From positions 1 to 7,286 of the forward strand of contig RPOS01000148.1 in the NCBI GenBank assembly GCA_003820635.1: 7,286 bases of DNA, written 5' to 3'. The stretch is from Verrucomicrobiaceae bacterium (GTDB taxonomy: Bacteria > Verrucomicrobiota > Verrucomicrobiae > Verrucomicrobiales > Akkermansiaceae). Numbering within the stretch: the stretch's first letter is position 1; each line of letters opens with the position of its first letter. The notes below the pieces were generated by a model. That model saw only the letters and a list, made by a program, of their open reading frames with translations. It did no database searches and had not been told where the DNA came from. This document shows positions 1-5,980 of this stretch, one piece after another. Both the position numbers and the translations under genes were made by a program.

Positions 1-533
1 AGGCGCCCCTGCCGGTCAACTGCAACCTTCACAAGTTCGAGGCGCAGCAGGCGACAAGCCTTCTCGACGCTCAGGTGTGCGGCCTGTGAGGTGACGACCG
101 TTTTCACGCCTGCGGCATCACGCGCGGCCCAGATTCCTGTCAGATTTGCAATTGTTGACCCCGCGCAGAAGTGCCCGCCCTGCATGCCAAAGTAGGGTGC
201 TAGCCAACTTAAGACCAGCGCCTCCGCCTGGGTGGCAAAGGGCGAGGTCATTTCATGGAGCATGTTCTGGTTGAGACTGGCATTCCAGAGCGCCATGGCC
301 CACGTGATCCACGGGGTCGGAGGATCCATATGCGCCAGCGAAGTGGGCGAACCGAGTTGAGCGGCCCTGTCTAGAACGTGACCCGAGAGCATTTCCAGTG
401 CGCGTATATCTCCCAACCCGGATTCGGGAAGCGTGAGCGGCAGGTCGACAGAGTCACGACTTCGCGACGCGAGAAGCTCAAGCGCCATGTTCAATCCGTC
501 GTGCGACGAGAAACTGGGGTCAGGAATACGCAT
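1..533 (-). CDS. Group II PLP-dependent amino-acid decarboxylase, N-terminal part (runs off the left edge)
   Basis: I translated this by hand from ATG 531-533; 177 codons are visible and no stop is reached. Around residues 70-78 it reads HMDPPTPWI, followed by a segment with WNASLNQNMLHEMTSP. The block GGHFCAGSTIANLTGIWAAR matches the PLP-phosphate loop of this family (usual form TSGGTEANL.AL..AR). The block SQAAHLSVEKACRLLRL matches the strand carrying the His that stacks on the cofactor. Family members remove the alpha-carboxylate from amino acids such as glutamate, aspartate, tyrosine, tryptophan or DOPA. The cofactor lysine and the substrate-specificity residues lie beyond the window, so the substrate cannot be named. 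The protein is cytosolic. It is not obviously part of the mobile region and may be the chromosomal neighbour. An AGGA Shine-Dalgarno six bases before the ATG supports this start. Confidence 0.86.
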   Translation of the reverse strand, partial: MRIPDPSFSSHDGLNMALELLASRSRDSVDLPLTLPESGLGDIRALEMLSGHVLDRAAQLGSPTSLAHMDPPTPWITWAMALWNASLNQNMLHEMTSPFATQAEALVLSWLAPYFGMQGGHFCAGSTIANLTGIWAARDAAGVKTVVTSQAAHLSVEKACRLLRLELVKVAVDRQGR

Positions 534-539
534 ACAAGA

Positions 540-543
540 TCCT
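540..543 (-). promoter_or_regulatory. Ribosome binding site of the decarboxylase gene
   Basis: On the minus strand AGGA is followed by six bases (TCTTGT) and then ATG. This is a standard Shine-Dalgarno arrangement. It decides the start, because the same frame stays open further upstream but without another ATG. Confidence 0.55.
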
Positions 544-780
544 GTTCGGGTCGTATTGGTTGACCAGATACTCGTGCGTCGATTGAAGACGCCTAACGTT
601 TGATGTGCGCCCACCGGCGCGATTGAGAGGAAAATGAAATGAAGTTGGAATGCTTATGGCCGGTTGGTGCGTCACGACTTCCATGAGAAGGCAGTCAATC
701 GAAAATTGAAGTTCACTTCAATACGAATTCCCGGGGGCGGTGTGGTTCATGGGGTTGTAGTTGATGGTTTGATTGGGGAA

Positions 781-898
781 CCTCCCCCCGCTCCTCTGGG
801 GGACGGGAGGGGAGAAGCCCCCCTGATGGGGGTTTGGGGGCGAACCCAAACGCGGTCGAGCGGGCGTTCGCTCGGCGGGGTGCGGGGCGGCAGCCCCG
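781..898. repeat. Cluster of tandem GC-rich hairpins with several G-runs
   Basis: At least five inverted repeats follow one another: CCTCCC 781-786 with GGGAGG 805-810 (or C-run 785-789 with G-run 798-802); CCCCC 819-823 with GGGGG 828-832 around a TGAT loop; GTTTGGG 832-838 with CCCAAAC 845-851; CGAGCG 857-862 with CGCTCG 869-874; and CGGGGC 883-888 with GCCCCG 893-898. Runs of three to five G (798-802, 805-807, 809-812, 828-832, 836-840) could also form a quadruplex with one long loop. Possible roles are a structured RNA, a relic of a replication or recombination region of the mobile element, or a repetitive intergenic element. Nothing seen here decides between them. Confidence 0.5.
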
Positions 899-1032
899 TG
901 CTTGAGCCGGAAACAGTAGATTCGGGCTTCCATCCGCACTCGTGCCGGCAACGGCTCGGTCGCATTTGATGGCGCAGTGCATGTATTGATCCGGTGTTTC
1001 CATGATTAGGGAAAGGGTGGAACGTCACTTTC

Positions 1033-1227
1033 TTGTTCTCGCACTCGGGCATCGACCTCGACTACGTTTCCAAAGCCATCGTCGGCCTCGCCTCGCCGGT
1101 GGTCGGCCTCATCACGTCATTCCAGGAGCAAGTCGAATGGCACCTGCGCGTGGCGTCATTGCTCGTGGGTCTGGCCGTCGGCATCATGTTGCTCTTGGCG
1201 ATGGCTAGAAAGCTGCGGCGGAAGTGA
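1033..1227 (+). CDS. Small hydrophobic, probably membrane-bound protein (start uncertain, may be a fragment)
   Basis: This 64-codon frame has two hydrophobic stretches, about residues 14-29 (KAIVGLASPVVGLITS) and 39-57 (RVASLLVGLAVGIMLLLAM), and a basic tail RKLRRK. The pattern suits one or two membrane helices with the basic end in the cytoplasm. The only available start is TTG at 1033; the frame continues upstream to a stop at 1003 without ATG or GTG, and there is no well-spaced Shine-Dalgarno. The gene may therefore have lost its 5' end. The strong terminator directly after the stop argues that it is, or was, a genuine 3' end. I do not recognise a family. Small phage or plasmid membrane proteins look like this, but that is inference. 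Confidence 0.45.
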   Translation: MFSHSGIDLDYVSKAIVGLASPVVGLITSFQEQVEWHLRVASLLVGLAVGIMLLLAMARKLRRK

Positions 1228-1234
1228 TTCAATG

Positions 1235-1270
1235 AAAAACCCCGGATGGCTTTCACCGTCCGGGGTTTTT
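1235..1270. terminator. Strong bidirectional intrinsic terminator
   Basis: AAAAACCCCGGA (1235-1246) pairs with TCCGGGGTTTTT (1259-1270). The stem can be extended inward by T-G, G-C and G-C pairs around a six-base loop. The A-tract on one side and the T-tract on the other let it work in both directions. It sits between two convergent genes, 8 bases after the plus-strand small membrane frame and 15 bases after the minus-strand HTH gene, and can end both transcripts. Confidence 0.85.
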
Positions 1271-1284
1271 TGTTGGTCTATCTT

Positions 1285-1560
1285 TCACGTCCGCGTCGCC
1301 GCCTCGATGCCATAGTGTTTCTTGAGTGCCGCAAGGACGGCGTCGAACTCATAGAGGTAGAATCGGGGCGAAATTTGGATGTAGGGGATCAACCGCTTCG
1401 CCATCCAGTTGTCGATTGTCCGTGTGCTGACCGCCAGGCGTTTGGCAAGTTCCTGCCTCCGGATGATGTTAGGCTGAGAGATTTCACCGGAACCGGATGC
1501 GTTTAGCGGTTCGCTTGAATTCATCGTCAGGGTGTTTGGTGTGATTAGGAACGCTTTCAT
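1285..1560 (-). CDS. Excisionase-like helix-turn-helix DNA-binding protein
   Basis: The protein has 91 residues. Residues about 34-82 form a MerR/excisionase-type winged HTH: RRQELAKRLAVSTRTIDNWM, then a wing containing RLIPYIQISPRFYLY and a last helix FDAVLAALKKH. Proteins of this kind bind DNA near attachment sites and steer integrases towards excision, or act as small regulators. The gene follows the integrase remnant on the same strand with a 21-base gap, the usual int-xis arrangement. The first 25 residues are polar and unstructured in appearance. Met-13 (ATG at 1522-1524) is an alternative start, and neither start has a clear Shine-Dalgarno. Unlike the integrase, this frame is intact. 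A general helix-turn-helix regulator is the main alternative. Confidence 0.75.
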   Translation of the reverse strand: MKAFLITPNTLTMNSSEPLNASGSGEISQPNIIRRQELAKRLAVSTRTIDNWMAKRLIPYIQISPRFYLYEFDAVLAALKKHYGIEAATRT

Positions 1561-1581
1561 GGTTTCGCATGGTCTGTCGTG

Positions 1582-2665
1582 TCAACGGTTCTCCTGTTGT
1601 TTATCGGCGATGAATTTCCTCAGCCTTTCGCGAACGCTCCATTGGAGTTCCGGTGGCTGCCATCCAGCAATCGGCGTGATCGAGAACCACGCCTTCGCCG
1701 CTTCCTCATCCACGATCTCGTGGTAGTGGCGGAATACCATCTTTGGAGAGTTGCCAGCCTCCAGAGAGGTCCGGGCGACGTCGCCGGTCTCTCCGCTACC
1801 CGATAGCTGATGAACGAGTGTCTGAGGGCATTCTGACGTCATCCACCGGGGATCTTGGCCTTCATGCCGGTATCGTTGAGGGTGCCGGAGTAGTCGGAGA
1901 TCGAAATGATCTTTCCCGTCTCGGCACGCCATGGGGCCAGCCATGCTTTGAGGTTGTCGGTGAGAGGAACCAGCCTGCGCGCCGCTGTCTTCGCCTTCTT
2001 GCCCGCGATCTCAATGTGGCCGCGATCCCATTTGATGTCGTCCCAATGGAGCCGTTGGATTTCCGCCGACCGGATACCCGCGAAGGCACCGATGGCCATG
2101 AGCGGGAGAATTCGTGCGTGAGCGGCGAGAAGCAGGCGTTCCCTTTCACGCGATCCGTGAATTTTTTGAGGTTATGGCGGGCGCTCCGGACGTAGGCATC
2201 GCTGACTCCGCTCGACTGCCGCGAGGCGATGAACTCGTCGGCCACTTGGGCGGTGGTGCGGATGGCGACAAGGTCGGCGCGGTTGGCGGCATAGAACCGG
2301 ACGGCATCCGCGGTGGGGATCTCACCGGCGGTTCTGCGGGCACTCACCCATTCGTCCATGGCGGCAGTCAAGGAAACCCCGAATCCGGCGGCGAGGCTCT
2401 CGCAGTGGCGGAACATCTCCAGATTGCGCTTGGTCGCCTCGTTGCCGGTGTCGAAGCCATTCGCCAGCCGAACGGTGACCTGCTGCGCGATCAGGCGGGC
2501 CTCTTCCTGACAGGCGAGGTGGCGGACTTTCCGCTGCCCGCCCTCTTTCCAGTAGAGGGAAAACATGGGGTATCCATCCTTGCGATTCACCGTGTAGATC
2601 TTCACCCGGCAAGGGCCGGTTCCGATCTCCACGACACTGCTGCGGCGTTTGCGTTTCCGGTTCAT
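1582..2665 (-). pseudogene. Tyrosine recombinase (phage-type integrase), decayed
   Basis: Reading from ATG 2663-2665, about 175 residues form a lysine/arginine-rich N-terminal arm (MNRKRKRRSS) and a SAM-like core-binding domain ending near HNLKKFTDRVKGN. At about 2136-2141 the frame jumps straight to LLLAAHARILPLMAIGAFAG, so the link to the catalytic domain is missing; comparison with the usual integrase layout suggests roughly 70 residues deleted. The catalytic domain then reads GIRSAEIQRLHWDD (catalytic Arg codon 2070-2072) and later NALRHSF (about 1812-1826). It is broken by an in-frame TGA at 1839-1841, where a Trp would be expected, and by a frameshift at about 1787-1796. The last frame holds SLEAGNSPKMVFRHYHEIV with the nucleophile Tyr at 1723-1725. 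Such enzymes integrate and excise islands; this copy cannot make a working product. The family assignment is firm; the exact deletion size is inferred. Confidence 0.88.
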
Positions 2666-3704
2666 CGGCCCCGGTTGCCGTGTCAAGTGTGCTGGAAATC
2701 TTTCTGGAATTTCTGTCGCACTCGGGGCGGCTGGCTCGGCGCTCTGCGACTGGCGGCACCACCTCGGTGCCGATTGGGAAAGTTGCGTCCCATTCCTCAA
2801 ACCCACCGGTCGCCCGGCATCACTGGTCATCGACCCGCACCACCCGCCACGCCGCTTGGAACTGATGGTCGATGGCGACGAGGATTTCGTCGCGGTGGAC
2901 GACGATGCCTCGATGCCGCCGATTCCATTCAAGGCGGCTGACGTAGCGGCGATGCAGCCGCACTGGGAGCCCATCGCCCGCGCCCTGGCCGAATCCATTG
3001 ATCTTAACTACGGCGCATGGGAAAATTCCGGCAATCTCCGCCGCATCGGCTCAAGCCAGGATCCCTTCGGTCGGGTCACCCAGGTGCTCCTTTTCCTCCC
3101 ACCCGGACACCTCGGCGACTACCACTACCTGTTCCGCGAACTCACCGAACGCGAGAAATCCACCGTTCTCTTCCCCTCATCCCGCTGGTTCACCGCCGAA
3201 ATGGAATCCCTTCGGGCCCGCAACCATCTGGAATTCGTCGATCTCACGGAATACCTAGCCCGGATTGAGGCACGACCAGGCCCCCGGATTCCCCTGCCGG
3301 TCATCAACCAACCCCGCGGACCCGCCGAACCCAAGGTCCGGGCGGTCATCCACGCCGGCAACGGCCTGACCTGGAGCCAGGTCCGCATCGAGATCGCTGG
3401 CAACCAGACCATCCACCTCAAAGTGCCCGGCCAGGACGGCACCTACTCGTTCCCGAAACGCAACCAGCTCGGCCCGGAACACCCGCTTGGCATCCTGATG
3501 GCCCTCGTCGCCCAAGGCGAATGGCGGAACCCGCACGGCTCCTCGCCGGATTACGACCGGGTTTCCAAGGCATTTCAGCGGCTTCAAACGCTCCTCCGGA
3601 CGCTTGTGCCGCTGCCCGGAAAACCCTTTCGCAAGTCCACTGGAGCCTTCGTCCCGATCTTCCAGATCCGCATCCACCCGAAGTTGCTCGGCGAAGGGCC
3701 ATGA
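2649..3704 (+). CDS. Conserved-looking hypothetical protein with a possible C-terminal winged-helix domain; parent gene of the repeated 3' module
   Basis: The frame is up to 351 codons. The first 30 or so codons lie over the start of the integrase on the other strand and do not look genuine; convincing protein sequence begins near CDWRHHLGADWESC (about residue 34). The only starts are TTG 2649 and ATG 2865 (279 residues). The middle part has LLFLPPGHLGDYHYLFRELT and SRWFTAEMESLRARNHLEF. The end is WSQVRIEIAGNQTIHLKV, then a helix PLGILMALVAQGEW and a long helix DYDRVSKAFQRLQTLLRTLV. Strand-then-helices with an LR-type last helix recalls response-regulator or SARP-type winged helices, but I have no sequence match and treat this as inference. 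Residues 272-351 are the segment repeated twice downstream. GTG 2680 opens a second frame (SSVLEIFLEFLSHSGRLA) that could be the true N-terminus joined by a frameshift near 2728-2745. The gene may be 5'-truncated. Function unknown. Confidence 0.65.
   Translation: MRFRFIGPGCRVKCAGNLSGISVALGAAGSALCDWRHHLGADWESCVPFLKPTGRPASLVIDPHHPPRRLELMVDGDEDFVAVDDDASMPPIPFKAADVAAMQPHWEPIARALAESIDLNYGAWENSGNLRRIGSSQDPFGRVTQVLLFLPPGHLGDYHYLFRELTEREKSTVLFPSSRWFTAEMESLRARNHLEFVDLTEYLARIEARPGPRIPLPVINQPRGPAEPKVRAVIHAGNGLTWSQVRIEIAGNQTIHLKVPGQDGTYSFPKRNQLGPEHPLGILMALVAQGEWRNPHGSSPDYDRVSKAFQRLQTLLRTLVPLPGKPFRKSTGAFVPIFQIRIHPKLLGEGP
3461..3704 (+). repeat. Repeat R1: 3' end of the parent gene (first of three copies)
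   Basis: This 244-base unit runs from CAACCAGCTCGGCCCGGAAC to the TGA stop and encodes the last 80 residues of the parent protein (NQLGPEHPLGILMALVAQ onward). By hand alignment over the first 230 bases it differs from R2 at about 26 positions and from R3 at about 28, with no insertion or deletion. Only the last five or so codons before the stop diverge freely. Here the unit is part of a complete-looking gene. Confidence 0.93.
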
Positions 3705-3893
3705 ACTTCGGCCAGCGGTCCACAGACCCACCCCGGCTAGTCACAAAATAAATGGACACCATTCGTCCCTTTTTTAATACTTCAGCACCCAGTGAGCGAC
3801 GATAGACGAGTTTCCGACCTTCTCGATGACTTCCAGCGACGCAGCCTTTAAAGCTCCCAAATTACCCATTGATCTACCGCCCTGCTTCCCCTA
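3705..3893. other. Spacer between R1 and the kinase-like gene
   Basis: This is 189 bases with no assigned gene. A 31-residue minus-strand frame (3774-3869), starting MGNLGALKAASLEVIEKV, has protein-like composition and may be a gene scrap, but it is too short to judge. No clear promoter for the kinase-like gene was found. The spacer resembles neither the R2-NTase nor the R3-antitoxin spacer. Confidence 0.35.
3754..3775 (+). terminator. Weak possible terminator after the parent gene
   Basis: GGAC 3754-3757 can pair with GTCC 3765-3768 around a seven-base loop, followed by C and six T. A competing hairpin ATGG/CCAT overlaps it. The stem is only four pairs, so support rests mainly on the T-run and on the position 50 bases after the stop. 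Confidence 0.25.
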
Positions 3894-4583
3894 ATGTCAC
3901 CTCATGAACCAAGCCACGCTGCTGCGGGAATCCCGCTCCAAGCACACGTTGAAGAGCTCCGAAGCCGCTGCGAAGCAGCTTCGCGTCTTCAAGGCGGTTC
4001 TACCTATTTCCACGAGGAACTCGGAATCTTCCGCAGTTACGCCGCAGAAGGCGGCCTGTTTCTCCGAAGCCCTCCGGCCGAGCTGAGCCGTCCGCCCGAA
4101 GACGAGGGCAACGAGCACCAGGTCTGGTTCATCCCGGACTCCGAAGCCTTCCTCAAGGCCACCTGGCCGGAATTCTTCGGCCTGCTCGTCATTCACAGGC
4201 CCAATGAAGAGCACAAGGCCTCGCCCATTGCCTACCTCGAGCGCTGGCAGCTCCACAACGAACTCTTCGGGGATCAGGTCGAGTTCCTAGGTGCGCTCCA
4301 GACCGACTCCGGCCTGCGCCTGCTGATCCGCCAACCAGCAATCGCCGGCACTCCCGCCACCGATGAGGAGATCCAACGCTTTTTCACCGAATCCGGTTGG
4401 AAACGGTTCGTGATCGAGGGCAACACTGCCTACTTCGATCCATCACGGCGCCTCGTCATTTCAGACACTCACCGCGGCAACATCATCCTCATGGACGATG
4501 GCCTCCTAGCACCCATCGACCTCCGCGTCCAGCCCCTCGCCGGCTCACTCCTCGACACCGTCGCCAGGCTTTGCTCTCCCTGA
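3894..4583 (+). CDS. Stand-alone kinase-like protein (type found in phage polyvalent proteins)
   Basis: The protein has 229 residues and no signal peptide. It shows a reduced protein-kinase/aminoglycoside-phosphotransferase layout. EGNEHQVWF (71-79) corresponds to the nucleotide-loop strands. FLKAT (86-90) offers the ATP-binding Lys-88. YLERWQLHNELFGD (114-127) is the helical part. ISDTHRGNIIL (189-199) corresponds to a catalytic loop with Asp-191 and Asn-196. APIDL (206-210) carries the metal-binding Asp-209. The family I have in mind is the Ser/Thr/Tyr kinase domain described within phage polyvalent proteins; the order of motifs fits well, but substrate and activity are unknown. The gene sits between repeats R1 and R2 as the first cargo gene, with no partner gene. 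The first 40 residues are variable-looking and ATG 3894 has no strong Shine-Dalgarno, so the start is moderately certain. A toxin, a modifier of phage takeover, or an antibiotic-type phosphotransferase are all possible. Confidence 0.75.
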   Translation: MSPHEPSHAAAGIPLQAHVEELRSRCEAASRLQGGSTYFHEELGIFRSYAAEGGLFLRSPPAELSRPPEDEGNEHQVWFIPDSEAFLKATWPEFFGLLVIHRPNEEHKASPIAYLERWQLHNELFGDQVEFLGALQTDSGLRLLIRQPAIAGTPATDEEIQRFFTESGWKRFVIEGNTAYFDPSRRLVISDTHRGNIILMDDGLLAPIDLRVQPLAGSLLDTVARLCSP

Positions 4584-4643
4584 AAACGGAAAACTGAACA
4601 CTAGCAAACTTCTCCTCTTCTCTCCCACTGCTCACTGCTCACT
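4581..4643 (+). repeat. Two short seven-base tandem repeats between the kinase gene and R2
   Basis: Three degenerate heptamers TGAAAAC, GGAAAAC and TGAACAC start at the stop codon of the kinase-like gene (4581-4601). A second heptamer, ACTGCTC, occurs twice plus four bases at about 4627-4643. Heptameric simple repeats are known in intergenic DNA of several bacterial groups. They may mark the junction where the gene and repeat R2 were joined. Confidence 0.5.
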
Positions 4644-4680
4644 CGGCAATTCTCCCAGGGGGCCACAGCTTTTCCAAGCG

Positions 4681-4924
4681 CAACCAGCTCGGCCCGGAAC
4701 ATCCGCTCGGCATCCTGATGACCCTCGCCGCTAAAGGCGAATGGCGGAACCCGCCCGGCTCCTCGCCGGATTACGACCGGGTTTCCAAGGCTTTCCAGCG
4801 GCTGCAAACCCTCCTCCGGTCGCTCGTCCCGCTGCCCGGAAAACCCTTCCAGAAGTCCGCCGGAGCCTTCGTGCCGATCTTCCAAGTCCGCATCCACGCT
4901 AAATTGCGCGACAACTCCTCTTAA
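4681..4924 (+). repeat. Repeat R2: detached copy of the parent gene's 3' end
   Basis: This is the same 244-base unit as R1, ending in its own stop TAA. It encodes NQLGPEHPLGILMTLAAKGE and the rest without a frameshift or internal stop. Weaker similarity reaches a few codons further left: HSFSKR at 4664-4681, against YSFPKR in the parent gene, written with different codons. There is no suitable start codon ahead of it; the frame is open only from about 4600 and the first ATG is inside the unit at 4718. It is most simply a gene 3' fragment. Whether an internal start yields a small DNA-binding-like peptide is open. Confidence 0.92.
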
Positions 4925-4969
4925 TCGGCTGTATCCGGCCACTCTGAATGCTTTACCGCTGGAGGGCGG

Positions 4970-4998
4970 TTGACGGGACGTGCCGGCCCCGGTATGGT
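4970..4998 (+). promoter_or_regulatory. Sigma-70-type promoter of the two-gene nucleotidyltransferase unit
   Basis: TTGACG (4970-4975) and TATGGT (4993-4998) are separated by exactly 17 bases. The -35 box matches the consensus at five of six positions and the -10 box at four of six. Transcription would begin near 5005, giving a leader of about 35 bases before ATG 5040. The promoter lies 46 bases after the end of R2, so this unit carries its own promoter. Confidence 0.6.
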
Positions 4999-5039
4999 TC
5001 TACCAGTTCGCAGCATATCGAGCCAGCCCATCACTCCCG

Positions 5040-5231
5040 ATGAAACCATCCAAGAAGAGCATCAACTTGAAAAGCCGGGCCGCAGAAAAGGCGGCCTCCC
5101 GGCTGGAGGATCGCAGGCGCTTGGAAAATGGCGAATCCCCGGAAGTAATCCAGAGGGAGAACTCGATCTTCCCACCGGGGTATTTTGAGCACCATCGAAT
5201 CATTAATTTTGCTTCGGCTGTCGGCAAGTGA
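5040..5231 (+). CDS. Small basic partner protein of the nucleotidyltransferase (possible antitoxin)
   Basis: The protein has 63 residues: a lysine/arginine-rich first half (MKPSKKSINLKSRAAEKA) with a predicted charged helix, and a tail containing ENSIFPPGYF and IINFASAVGK. Its TGA stop overlaps the GTG start of the next gene (GTGA at 5228-5231), so the two are translationally coupled. ATG 5040 is preferred over an upstream start at 4980 because the promoter's -10 box lies at 4993-4998, inside the longer frame. A small charged protein overlapping a nucleotidyltransferase resembles toxin-antitoxin or AbiE-like arrangements. The sequence is not AbiEi, and antitoxin function is inference from context only. 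I do not recognise a named family. Confidence 0.65.
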   Translation: MKPSKKSINLKSRAAEKAASRLEDRRRLENGESPEVIQRENSIFPPGYFEHHRIINFASAVGK

Positions 5232-5974
5232 ATGCCCGGGAAACACACTACGCAGATTATCTGGGGTTTCTGCAGTCCCTTCACAAGGCAGGTGCCGATT
5301 TCTTCGTGGAAGGTGGCCAAGCAGTTAACTTTTGGGCGGAGTATATCGATTCCTGTGATCGGACGCATGCGCTTGATCCCTTGCGGCCCTTTACATCGAA
5401 AGACTGCGACATATGGGTCAGCTCCAATGCTTGGGAGAAAATCAAACAAAAGCCCGGCGGTATACTTCGTAAAAGCACGTCTCCCGCTGATGGCCAACTC
5501 GCCATCCTGACCTTGGATCAGGAACCACCCTTGGTGGTCGATCTGATGACGACGGTATATGGCCTTCGTCTCCAGGATTTACCACGCCTGCTCGAACGGG
5601 CACTGGATGATGGCGGCGTCAAGGTCCTCGACCCCATCTACTTGTTTCTGAGCAAATGCCACTGCCTTCTCGGTCTGGACCAGAGCGGCCGTCAGGACGA
5701 GCGCCACGTCCGCATGCTCGCCCTGATTCTTCCGGAATACCTTGCGCTCCTCATGGCCAAAGCCGGTGAGGAGGGAATTACTGATCGCGCGATTCTGCGG
5801 GAAATCAAACTTCTGCTGAAAATCCTGGGCTCCCGCGCCTGTCGCCGGGCGATGGACCAGTTGGAAATCGACCCTGACTCTCTCATCCCTTGGAAGCGGA
5901 TGGAAACCTGCGGGCTGGCGGCATTGGAGGTTTTTGTTCAAGCCCAAAGGAACCGCCGACGCCCGCAAAGATAG
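5228..5974 (+). CDS. Nucleotidyltransferase-fold protein (AbiEii/MNT-like)
   Basis: The protein has 248 residues. FFVEGGQAVNFWAEY (25-39) is the GG-containing helix-start motif of the fold. SKDCDIWVS (57-65) supplies the two metal-binding acids Asp-59 and Asp-61. PLVVDLM (101-107) supplies the third, Asp-105. Residues 135-164 (DPIYLFLSKCHCLL ... DERHVRML) correspond to the following helices with a Lys and a charged RxD/H cluster. Such enzymes transfer a nucleotide to protein or RNA, and several are toxins or defence effectors. The GTG start overlaps the stop of the small partner gene, and no separate ribosome site is evident. The last residues (AQRNRRRPQR) run right up to repeat R3, which begins six bases after the stop, so the native C-terminus may have been replaced at the junction. 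The fold is well supported; toxin or defence role is inferred from the pairing. Confidence 0.78.
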   Translation: MNARETHYADYLGFLQSLHKAGADFFVEGGQAVNFWAEYIDSCDRTHALDPLRPFTSKDCDIWVSSNAWEKIKQKPGGILRKSTSPADGQLAILTLDQEPPLVVDLMTTVYGLRLQDLPRLLERALDDGGVKVLDPIYLFLSKCHCLLGLDQSGRQDERHVRMLALILPEYLALLMAKAGEEGITDRAILREIKLLLKILGSRACRRAMDQLEIDPDSLIPWKRMETCGLAALEVFVQAQRNRRRPQR

Positions 5975-5980
5975 GGACGG

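Larger units (their letters stand above)
534..1002. other. Gene-free region between the decarboxylase and the small membrane-protein frame
   Basis: Frames here are short, mutually overlapping and low in complexity (runs of P, R and G), as expected from GC-rich non-coding DNA. A 54-codon minus-strand frame (520-684) overlaps the start of the decarboxylase but has no family features. The main visible structure is the hairpin cluster at 781-898, listed separately. I saw no tRNA and no convincing promoter. Confidence 0.5.

Noticed and set aside
592..650. Integron attC-like core (GCCTAAC on plus, GTTAGGC on minus) close to the decarboxylase start
   Set aside because: The matching second core site at the required distance is missing on both strands (nearest is GTTGGAA, which breaks the consensus), and there is no paired attC arm structure beyond a five-base GCGCC/GGCGC stem.
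520..684. 54-codon minus-strand frame ending ...EYLVNQYDPNRILYAYS that overlaps the decarboxylase start by 14 bases
   Set aside because: The tail looks protein-like, but the rest is low in information, there is no ribosome site, and the decarboxylase start is better supported. Not enough for a gene call.
713..1052. Three minus-strand frames and one plus-strand frame of about 100 codons across the GC-rich hairpins
   Set aside because: Proline/arginine/glycine-rich, mutually overlapping, without ribosome sites or recognisable domains; they follow from base composition.
2681..2686. TTGACA on the minus strand ahead of the integrase as a -35 box
   Set aside because: At the proper spacing the -10 position would fall in the start codon region and has no TATAAT-like sequence.
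2114..2941. 275-codon plus-strand frame over the integrase region
   Set aside because: It is the reverse complement of the integrase remnant; its G- and A-rich composition and the clear integrase motifs on the other strand show it to be a shadow.
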